This document shows, one piece after another, positions 51,701-63,700 of a stretch of DNA of 64,000 bases (positions are counted from its first letter, which is position 1; each line of letters opens with the position of its first letter). Both the position numbers and the translations under genes were made by a program. Below the pieces are notes generated by a model. It had not been told where the DNA came from and made no database searches. It saw only the letters and a list, made by a program, of their open reading frames with translations. Origin of the DNA: Phoronis australis (Eukaryota; Phoronida; Phoronidae); NCBI GenBank assembly GCA_002633005.1, contig NMRA01000153.1, forward strand, positions 372,784 through 436,783, written 5' to 3'.

Positions 51701-54700
51701 TTTCAGAAAAACTAAGTGTCCAGGCACTAATGTGAGACACTACGGTTTTCGTACTTTTGTCAAATCGCTGAGGAGCACGGAAGAGAACTCGGATACTCCT
51801 GGAAGACTCGGCATTCTGTCGGCCCTCACTGCAACCGTCCAGAATCAAGTTCACAAGCGACTTTGTGTTGGATATCACAGATGTGTTGTTGGGACTCGAC
51901 TGACAGTCAAACATGAAACAGTGCCACGACGATTTACTCTGGAAACATCAATAACATTGTAATCACTGGTTTGGCATTGGATGTAACAGATGGTGGCACT
52001 GCGACTATACAAGCAATCAAACACGAAACTGTGCTAAAAAATTGTCTTGAAGTAAGTCTTAGCAACTAATAAAAACGAACACAGACAAAATTAAGACAAT
52101 GCTTCTAACAAACAAAACTACAAATTTAGTACATTCAACAAGGCCAAGAAGAAAAACCTCCAGTATGTAAGCTGTAGAAAGTTAGCGTGCTAATGAATCA
52201 AAATTAAAAAAATGAAAAGCATCTATGAGACGACTTCACTAGTGAACATCATTTTGGGTAGATGACCTGCAGTAGTTCAAGGCACATACCGTAGATATAG
52301 TCATCCTGACTGGTACTTTAGCCAGCCCATTATTGACAAGAGTGATTGGAAGATCCTTACTACATCCCCAGGGCATGTCTCCAAAGTTCAACATTCTGTC
52401 GCCCTCGGTGACCACCTAAGCAACAGAAACAACTTGAAAACACATTGTCTTTAGTCACAACTGGCAGTAAATGTTCCTTGAGAAATAAAGTGAGGTAAAA
52501 AAGGTAAAAAAATAATAAGATTGAAGTCATTGATAATCTTTAAAAAAAAAACAGATTTTTGTTATTTTAGATATATTTTTGTTATTTTAGATATATAGTA
52601 ATGTTGAAACTTTAGATATATTTTTGTTACTTCAGATATATTTTTGTTACTTTAAATATATTTTTGTAATTTTAGATATATTTTTGTAATTTTAGATATA
52701 TTTTTGTTATTTCACTAGGTATATTTCTCTACCAAGAGAATTCCAGTAATATAAGGAATAGAATGATGTAAACACTCAAGTACAGGTACATCAAAGACAC
52801 GGGAAGTAGCCTTTTCGCGAAACACTGCGTTACCACGAGAACAAAGAATGAAAGGCCGAAAGTAGTTGCATTGAGTAGGGGTGTGGCTAGAATATTGCAC
52901 AAGGATTATTGCAGTGTCATGGCAGAATGCAAGTTAATATGGCTGTGGTGAAGTGTCACCAATTTATGACACAATACGGCCAACATAAAGTATAAAGCAC
53001 CAAATTACTGCTTTATTGTGTTCAACTTAAATGTATGACATCTACCATCACACACAATTTTGAAAACTTCTGGATATTCATAATTTTTGTCCGAAATTGG
53101 TGAGATTTTACTGTACTTGCTTTACATTTGGGAAATTCATGGCACTGATGTGCTGAGAGAGATGGTCAAAACATACTGCAGGAACCACACTAACACATGT
53201 TACCATTCAAGGTATGTTTTAACTCACTGGGAAATAGTATGAAGATACCCCGACACATCAGAGGGTGTGTGGATGCACAAACTATTCTCACTCTATGTTA
53301 TTTCTTTGAATAACACTTAGTGGTACTCAGTGTCACCATTTTCGTCTCGTATAAGGTGTGCAAGTCTACTATGTTGTGAAAATGTAGTAAAAATATTTAC
53401 TTTTAACATAGCTCCAATGAAATTATTTACAAACACAAACACTTAATAATTGAGTTGTTATCTAACAGCACATTGATATCATGACTAACATTTGGCGTGT
53501 ATATAATAGTTCTAACTTACACAATCCCAATAATTATTTTAGCTCAACTCAAACCATAGTATTCTGTTCAATTTAAGGGATACGAGAAAATTTCAGCACT
53601 AGTTACCTGTATGTTGGGTTTCTCGGCCACAGCTTGTACAGTGACAAGAGACGGTACTCTGTCTGGCTCGAGGGGGAGGTCAGACACCACTGGACTAGGG
53701 GTGACATCTAGTTGGGCCACGTACACGCCAGGTAACTTCGGCAGGAATACCACCTGAAGCAAGAATTGATATCACATCAGGGAGCGCTTTTCTAAGAGTC
53801 TATTGTCTTTTGTCTAAAAATCAATCTACAGATGGTTTAGCCTATTTTATGAAATCAGGTTTAAGGCTAAAAATCAGAAAATGAACCTACAACTCAAAGT
53901 CCAGAAATCTATGGTCAACTCGGGAGCAAACTAAATGTTAAAGGATTGTTTGAGAAAGACTCTGGTTCAAGAGTTAAGTATCACACTGCTGGACAGGTGC
54001 ATAATTGGTTACATAGTCATAAAGTAGCGTGAGCGAGAACGTGACATCTGCAGCAAGGATGGAGACAGCATTTAAGTGAATAAATACCAAGAGCTAACAA
54101 TGTGTCAATTAGAATATTTGTGGAGACACGTATTTTGTGTGAGATTAGCTTCACATTCAAGCCTCAGGTATATCTAAGAAGTTGACTATGGGTTTAGTTT
54201 AAAAGGTAACTATGCTTCGTGATTGCGCGTGGGTGGAGAGAGAATGATTAAGCAAAGTAATTAATTTTATTATACAATAACCACTAATTAATAGAAATGA
54301 AACCTGTTGTTAAGTACATTAACAATGTACGCTAGCGCCCTCTGTAAGGATAACTTCAATCAATTAACCATAAACAGTCAAACACCTTATTTGCTATCCA
54401 AAAGTCATTCATTTTCCACTTAAATCAAGAAAACATTGGCCAATAGGCCCATCCTGGATAGAACTCTCCCTCTTTTGCTTTTGTGAAGAAATACATTGCA
54501 TCACTGACCTACTTTTCAAAATGTCAGGCACTCCTCAGTTGATTAACATTGGAAGCACATCCAGCACTGACCTTTGACCTTTTTGCCAATGTCTTGGTGT
54601 CGGCATTGCAACTCAAAATGAAGCAGTGCGATGATGAAATACAAAATAATTAGGATACCAAATGGTGACAAGTACATTTACATGTGAAGAGGCAGGAAAA

Positions 54701-57700
54701 GTGCTTGACACACGTGTTGCATTGTGGGTAAGTATCTACGAATGAGAGTGATGCTGTGCTATTTCAGGACGGGCTTGTTTAACTTTCATTTTCTACTTAC
54801 ACAGAACCTAAGAAACCGAACCATAATTACAGAGCATTACCTTTAATTCCTCAGTGGCGCCAGGTTCTACGATGGTTTTCTCCTTCAATGTGAAAGGGTT
54901 CGACTGACGACTTATCTGATCAACCCCATCCAGTCGCACCCATGTGATCTTCATAACACACTGGACCCATCGGTTTGTGGGGTTCTTAAGGGTCAACACC
55001 GCTTGCGTGGAGAGACCAATGCAGCAAACGTCGGCAAACCGTAGATTAGGTGGCGCTGTGATATTAGCTTTGGCTGTAACTGTCATAGCAGTGTTGGGTT
55101 GAGGAGGAACACCTAAAGAAACAAAATCTAGCCATGGGATGATGAACTCAGTAGTCACAACATATGTGAACTCAGCAGTCATAACACAAGAGAGCATTAC
55201 CTTACATGGTATGGTGAACTCTACATTCACAACACAAGACAACATTATCTTACATGGGATGGCGAACTCTGCAATTACAACACAGGAGAACATTATCTCA
55301 CATTCTAATTTCACTTTTATTACTGATTGACATTGGCCATGTGGGTAAATACTATTATCATATATTCCTTGATGTTGTCCAACACTAAATGAGTCGCAGA
55401 TGCTGTGGCAGCCCAACATAAACTGAGTTTATAAGCATTTAAAGTTGCAAAACACAGACAGGCTTCCAAGCTTAATACAATAAGGACAGAAAAATTATTC
55501 TTATCCAGCATTATTTTATGTCCAAATTTGTGAAGTGTCTCATTCTATAACTTAATTCATCACTTACCAATACTGGGGCGAATTTGGTCACTGAAGACAG
55601 CTGTTGCAGCGTATGGATATAGACTTGTGGGCAGAAATGTGTTTAGGCCACCAGGGGGCAACGTCGAGGAGCCACTTTGGTACACATGAGTCCTATAATN
55701 CTAATTTCACTTTTATTACTGATTGACATTGGCCATGTGGGTAAATACTATTATCATATATTCCTTCCAAGCTTAATACAATAAGGACAGAAAAATTATT
55801 CTTATCCAGCATTATTTTATGTCCAAATTTGTGAAGTGTCTCATTCTATAACTTAATTCATCACTTACCAATACTGGGGCGAATTTGGTCACTGAAGACA
55901 GCTGTTGCAGCGTATGGATATAGACTTGTGGGCAGAAATGTGTTTAGGCCACCAGGGGGCAACGTCGAGGAGCCACTTTGGTACACATGAGTCCTATAAT
56001 CGCCCATATACATTGGTGGCTGGGCGGGGACGATGCCAGCGGGGTGACCCATATCCAGGTTATGAGAGTACCTGACCGCATGAGAGTGAACTTGCGGTGT
56101 GACGATGCTACTGACGACATGAGTCCTGCCAGGCGGATGGAGTCCCGCATCAGAGACATACAGCGTCGGTGCTGGCCCCAGTCTGTATGGCTGGTGGCTG
56201 GCATGATATGCGTAGTCGTCTACAGCGTAATCTCCATCATAGACATGCTCAGCAGACCTGACTGAGTCACCAAACGCTAATGATCCTCGAGTGCAGCTCG
56301 ATGGTAAGTAATCACCATTGACTGTCCTCCGAACATGCCTGCTGGCATCAGAAGCATGAGGACTGGGAGATACAATTCCGACACTGGATCTTTTGGATGC
56401 CCTGGATTCTGGTGATCTCGATACCCTATTTCGTGAGGCAGGAGATCCTGACAATCTAGAGTCTGGTGAGCGGGACCGTCTTCTATAGGATCTAGATTCA
56501 GGTGACCTTGACTTGCTGTTTATCGACCTTAGCTCGGGTGACTTTGATCTGTTAAACAATGATCTTGACTCTGGTGACCTTGACCTATTAACTAATGACC
56601 TTGAATCTGAAAATTGTGACTTATTTGTCAAAACCTTGGAATCGGGTGACCTTGACTTAAACACAAATGTTCCAGAACCAACTAACTTTGACTTAGACGT
56701 TTCCACTCCAGACTCTGGCGATCTGGTCTTACCAACGTGGCTAATAGGCAAAGAACAATGGTTTAGAGATCCAGGAGAAACACTGGCAACTGGGAGTGAT
56801 TCTTTTTGGTTTCTTGTAGTGTAATTCTCCTTGTCTGCAGATATCTTTGACATGAAGACATTCTCTTTTGAAGAGGGGCCATCTTGTTCCTCCTTATCAC
56901 CAGCACCAATACGATTCTTCCTAGAGGTAACAGAACTGGGTCGTGGTGACTGCCAGACACCACCTTGTCCTTTGTCGTCAGCCAACACTTGCTCACCTTC
57001 AGCTGCACCATCTGTTCCACCGACATCCTGTTTTAATTCCACATCACCATCATCCTGGCTTGAATCGGAATCCATCTCATCCTGCATCCTGGCTAGACGT
57101 TCCGCATGTTTCGCTGGCAAGACAAATGAGGTGCTCAGACGCGAATGATCGGGCACGGTACGATCCCCATCGCAGTCAAACGCGTACACGCGACTGAAGT
57201 CAGACGGTTGTGGTTCACCTTCCTTTGAGAGCAAGACAATGGAACCTTTGGGCTCATCCTTCAAGGAGATAGTCTCATCCTTCAAGGAGATAGTCTCGTC
57301 CCCTAACTCCTCGTGTTCCTTAACATGAGTTTCCTTGGAATTGTTATTCCGGTTGTGGACAGGGTGGGATTCCTTGTTACCGAAAGGATGTTCTTCCACA
57401 ATAGGCTGACGATGTATGTGTCTCACCACATGGCTTTTAGACACTTTATCACCTTTCTTACTACTTCTTCTTCCTTCGTCAGACATACACAAGTCCCCAC
57501 CTTGCTGAACAAGAGAAAGCACCTGCTTTCGCAACTCAATCATCTCACTGTCAGCACCTCTTGATGACATCTGTCCACCACTGTCCTGCTCATCTCTTTT
57601 TCGACCAAGAGCAAATTCTGCATTAATAGAGTCATTTATTTGGCTTTCACTATCTCCCGACATCACCTTTCCGTTATCATTGGACACATATTCAATTCTC

Positions 57701-60700
57701 TCTTTGGGAACGCTCTCAGGCAAAAGCTTGTCTCCTTTTGCAGGTGCCTCACTGTTAGAACCAGTTTGTGTTGAAAATAAGTCAAGGTTTCTCCCGCTGA
57801 TTTCCCTGGAACTGCCAGAGCCCGCAGACAATGACTCGGTCCGTGAATTACCCTCAGCTTTTCCTGAAATCATGTCCAGTTTATCAATTCCCCTATCACT
57901 TTCATCTCGTCGTACGATTGGCTCCAGGTTAACATGCTCAGCTTGACTGCCAGTAACATCTGTTGGTTGCTTCTGTAAAACACTTTTCATAGCTGATGAG
58001 ACAATGGAGCTCTTCAATACTGGAGGTTCACTTGTAAAACTCTTGCCTTCACCACATTCCCGTTCGCCGACATAAAAATCGCTAGAACCTTGCTGTTGAT
58101 CACACTGGTCTTTTTGGGTTGATGTGTTCCCTTTATTCAATAAAGGTCTTTTCGAGTCAAACTTCAGGTGCTCATAGAATCTGTGACCAGACAATGTCTG
58201 AGTATTATCTATCACACCACATAAGCTTGACTTATTAGGCATCATCTTCAAATCTTTCTTGCTAGTATGCACCAGAGATGGTACATAATCTCCACTTCTA
58301 AGCAATGGTTTCTGTATAAGTTTCTCTATTTGAGGCTTTTCAGCATCGCTGTGTTCCTTTGAATTTCCCCTACGAGACAATGAGTTATTTTTTGCCAAGT
58401 CGGACTGGTTATCTTTACAGCTTTCATTACTTCTAGGTAAACCTACCGACCGCCTTGTTTTACGAACTGGAATCATGGATTGAATTTGTTGTCTTGGCGA
58501 GAGGCAACCGCTTTTTTGTGCCGGCTCTAATGCACGGGTCGAGTTCTGAACAACATGCTTTGTATGTTTGTCTTTTCTATCTAGCTGTAAGCCCGTATCA
58601 GCGCTCGTTGCAACATAATGTGATCTTGACTGACTTATTTCTTCAGGGCACTCCAACACAGGACCATGCTCAAGGGTAATGGATTTTTGAGCAGCAAAGG
58701 TGACCTTGGTCGGTTTTGGCTCTTCTCGAACCTCTGAAATAGTTAAACTTGGCGCAATTTTTTTGTTGGCATGTTCGATGCGTTGCTGCCGTGCGATGCG
58801 TTTGACAGCCACTCTGTCATTCGACATTTTCAACACAATATCCGCCAACTCGGAAGGTTTTTGCGACGCCGATGCTGACTGTATACACTGATAGATGGCA
58901 CTGTTATTGATGAAGCCCGTTCTTTCACCAGCCGGAGTGCTGGCATTACTATACAGTTCCACTGGGGTTGAGCACCCACTGGTGTCCGGAGTGTGTACTA
59001 CATTATCCTTTTGCTCAACTACGACAACAGCTGATGGTTCTGTGGAGTCAGGGCTCGCCACCAGATCTTTAAGATCAAGTCCAGCACCCTCCGGACTGAC
59101 CTCTGTGTTAGATTTGGCTGTTGGCTTACGCGCTTTTGACTTCTCGTCTCTTTCAACATCTAAAAACAATCAGAAGCAGAAGGTAGGTTACAAGTGTTGA
59201 CCATCATTTTTATAAATTAATTGAAAAGATTACATAGAGCAAAACACACATGCTAGAAAAGCCATGACATGGTGTATCCAGGAAGACCACCATAAAACTG
59301 ATAACTTTATTCATTGCCACAACTGAAATTCTCACTTCCTTATCTCATATTTTTAAAAATGGAAACTCATTGAAAACAAAATTATTGAGTTAAAATCAGT
59401 ATCTCATTAGCCCAGTACAAAACTTTCTTCAATGTTGACAATCCCAGTAATGTTTTGTCACTTCGAGTTCAATTTTCTTACACTGACTTCTATGTTAATG
59501 ACCAATCAAAATCAAAATCAAAAAGAGATTTGTGTTGTCTAGTCTGGCAATGGTAAGTCTAATCACAGTTTGCAAAATGAACATCTTATACACAGATAAC
59601 CTGTTGAAATGTCCTAAGCATCAGTAATGGAGTGGGATGGCTTAAATCTGCTTAATATTCTATTATATGTACAAAACAGAATGCCACACCTTACACAATA
59701 AACAAGAATCCCTTTAAAAATTGTTAGCACAATAAAACTCCACAACCATGAAACTGGGTACAAAACTGTTCAAGATTTTTAGGCTAACTACCAACCGTGT
59801 TTTTAATGAATCCAAGCCTGGAAACTTCAAAACAAAAATCAATATCTAAAGACAAGTCTCATCTTTGTGACAGAATAAACGTCAACAGCTTGAAAACCAA
59901 GGTAAGGGTACAAACATTTCTGGAACGTGATCCTTCAAAAACTTGTTGACAAGGTATTCACTTCACCATCATTAGTACTATGCACTACTTTTAAATTGTT
60001 CTGGGGGGCAGTGTGATATATTGTTCACACTAGTCGCCATTTTCAAGCCCCACGTCTTCCAACCCTTTCCCCAAATGTAAACAAAATTTTTTGATATTTT
60101 CACTGACCATGATTTATTTCTGTAAGCTGTATGTATACATCAGCCATTATAAAAGTTCCAGGATGTTGCCGTCAACTAATTATGGTGATATTTAAGCTGT
60201 TGCTTGTTTCATCATTTGAACCATGTGAAAATGCAATAAAGCCTTGAATTGTCTTTTTCCATTGCCATAGTAATGCCATCAAAGCGATACACAAGAAGGA
60301 AACCTTGACCCCTCCCTCTCTAAAGCATGTTTTGTACACTTAACATGGTGATAATTAAGAGCGGTCATCAGTGTGAATGATAGAATTCCAGTGTCACCTT
60401 GACAGTCTTCCATGATGCTCTGAAGTTGCATAGAGGAAGTCTCTATTAGGGCCACGGGCTTCCTGTTACTTGGAGGAGTGATGATCTTGTTGCCAAACGT
60501 GGGCTGAAAGCAAATCAATAACATGAATCAAAGCAAACTTAATAACTGAACTTTTTAAAAGATAGTGTAATGCGGATTGCCTCATCAATGGTGAGCACTG
60601 CTTTAAATAAGGGCCCTCAACACAGCACAACACATTCCCAATCATTTAAGCAGTCGAATTAAGACACAAGGAGGCAAGAAGTCTCATAAACCAACCAGCC

Positions 60701-63700
60701 AACTCAGAATTAGAAACAAGGTCTCACAAGCAAGAATCCAGTCCAAACCAATCCACCATCTTGTTCTGCTAAGCTACAGCTCCTGTGAGCTAAAAACTGA
60801 CCATACTACAATAGAAAACCTTGTACAAAAGAAACTCTTGTGAACAAAGACTCAAGGATTCCAACAATTTTAAGAAGACAGAATGCACTAAGAGATGAGG
60901 GCAGCCACAAACATAGCTTGTGTTCAACCACTAGTGTTCAAAGTGCCATCTGTTCGAAGGCATGTCACACAAAAACATTGGTAACTTAGTGAGACATCGA
61001 AAACCTTTTAAGTAGCTACGTCAGATGAATTTTTGAAGTTAAAAGTTCCCTTATGACTTTATCTCTAGCCTTAGCCTATACAAAACAAGGTACATTAATG
61101 GCGTACCCTCTCAACACCTTCCTCCCCTTCCAGTGATCCAAGCGCGTGCGTCCTGGTCAGCATGAAGGTGCCGATAGACACCCTGACCCTGTCGGACCCC
61201 GGCTGACCCAGGTCATCCGCCAGCCAAGATGGCCGCGATATCTCCCTCACGCTGTGAAAGGACCAGTCACTGGTTGCATTCCTTGACTGGGTTTGATCTT
61301 CCTGCAACATAAAGTAAATACGTTGGTTATTCACAAGAAAAAAATCAGTTGCAGGCAACGCGGCCTAGGGGAAGCGCATTTCTCATTACAGGCAACGCGG
61401 CACTACAATTAAGGGGATCATGTGGCAAAGAAGAAAAGCAGAAAATTTATGGTACGAAATTTTCCAAAAATTCTGTTTCTGTATTCTACTAGTTAAAAAA
61501 GCATGAGATTTTCGCCAGATACCTAACCTGTTGAAAATCAAGACTTCGGTTTTTAAGGAGTGTTGTTGTTTTCATTTTTGACAGTGGAATTCTCAGGCTT
61601 AAGGGCATTAAAAGAAAATCCCAGACAAGCTTTTGTAGCTACTGGAAAAAAGAAACAGAATTTGCAAATTTCAGGTGTAAAAATCACGACTTTTCATTGT
61701 GAAAATTGTAGCGATCTCTATGAAAACGTAAGATTTTTTTTACAGAAAAAAGGCTGTCACGTGATTACGAACATCAGGGAATTTTTGTGCACATAAGAAG
61801 ATTCCGTGATCATCAAGGATTTTAAAAATATATAGTTTTATGGGTCAACAATTCACACCCAAAAATATCATTTCATATTTGATCCTTTGTACCAAAAGGT
61901 ACCTTCAATACTCCTTGTTGTAGAAACTTTGTCTAGTTTATTTAGTCACAACTGTTAGCAGCCAGTCAAAAATATGGTTCATTTACAGAAAATTTAAAAA
62001 CATCCTCCAAGCATGTCGTTTGAAATTAACTCTTTTGCTGGATAATCAAAGTTTAACTACATTGAGACGGGACTATACAAGAATACCTGTATCAACTGAT
62101 GCTCTTTCTTAAATTCCTTTTCATCTGCTTCGAGCAGAGCGATTCCTTCACCTACAAAGTAAGGTGAAGAGAAATTGGAAACAAGATGAAAGTGTAACAC
62201 ATCTCTGTTGCCTGCTTATACTGATAAGTGTCTTAAATTGACTTTCATAGGAAGCAAGCACAACAAAAAATAAACATTGAGTTTATAAGAGTTTCCCTTC
62301 TAACCATAACACAACAAAAATCAACATCTGCACAATTAAAAGTATTTTCTAAAAATAATATGGCTATTTTTAAATTAATAAGACATTTCGTAAAACCTAC
62401 CATCAGACATAAACTGTTCATCTGGAAACTCTCCATCAGTGAACATTCCAGCTTCACTCAAATTGAAGGGGTTTGATCCACCCTCACCAACACCTAATGA
62501 TCCCCCAAAGCCCAGCTCTCCCCCCTCAAAGTCGGCAAATATCCCTCCGCCATGTTCAGACGCTGCAAACATTGTGAACACAAGTTAATAAAGAGCATGA
62601 CTGTGTTCATCCGAGACTACACGTGTTCATCAAATGACAAAGAAACTGTTTAAAATGCCTTTGATTTTTAAGCATGAGTTACTTTTGACGTGTTTTATTG
62701 ATTGATTGCAAGAAATAAAACTTCAACAGAAATCAAGTGTATCAGTTCTCACACAAAATATGGAAATCAGTTGTAAGTTCACACAGTTTAAAAATATCTA
62801 CATTAAGAGTTTATGGACTGTAAATATTTTGGAAGGGGGAGGGGCACTAGAATTGTAGAGTGAACACTGCTGCCAGTGGCAGAGAATTGCAAAAAAAAAC
62901 ATGCCACTTATCTTGATCTATCAAGATATCAAGGACGAGTACAAAAAAGCAAAAAAGTGAAGAGTAACAAGTCACTTAATCTAAATTTTAATAAAGATAA
63001 CTTAAATTAAATCATCTCAATACAAACCGTCATGACAAACATGACAAAAACACACCAGTTACACAGCAGTTACACAGCAGTTACACAGCAGTTACACAGC
63101 AGTTACACAGCAGTTACACAGCAGTTACACAGCAGTTACACAGCAGTTACACACCAGTTACACAGCAGTTACACACCAGTTACACACTGTATTGTCTCAG
63201 CTGATACAATCATTTATACAGCTTATTGAAGTACTAGTTTGTCAGCAGCCCTTCATTAACACAGGTTTAATGGAAAACACGACTGAACCTTCCATTGGAC
63301 ATCTTGGTGTACAGATCTACCAGAAGGCAATTCTAAAGCAAATTGCCAATAAACATTACAATGAAACAAGCCAAAATAAGATCGGAAATTGCCTAGAGTA
63401 TGAGCGAGTGTACATCAAGTAATCAAACACAAAGATCAGTCGTGATTTCAATCAAGTTTAGTTTATTTAAGAATACGTTTTGTCTATTTTGAGATCGAAT
63501 GTGATACACTGAGTTTTGAATCCAACGGAGAATGTAAAAGCAAACTTATGCAAACACAGAAACAATTTGACTGATACAAGGGCAGGATTTCAACTGTTTA
63601 AGTTACTGAGACGGGCTTCTTCCAAACTCAACCTACCTAAACCCTCAACATTCAGACCCTTACTTATGACTAGGCTTGGATCCGATGGACCACCAAATGG

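Noticed and set aside
55568-55699. A tandem duplicate of the CEP192 exon 6 end, possibly an alternative exon
   Set aside because: It ends at an N, has no acceptor, and the whole surrounding block is repeated, so an assembly artefact is far more likely.
56513-57200. Open frames on the + strand opposite CEP192 exon 6, one with repetitive Asp-Leu units
   Set aside because: They are antisense shadows of the RS/SP repeat tract and neighbouring coding DNA, with no start context or splice evidence.
63053-63187. A CRISPR-like array
   Set aside because: Repeats are 11 bp with no spacers, in an intron of an animal gene; a simple minisatellite.
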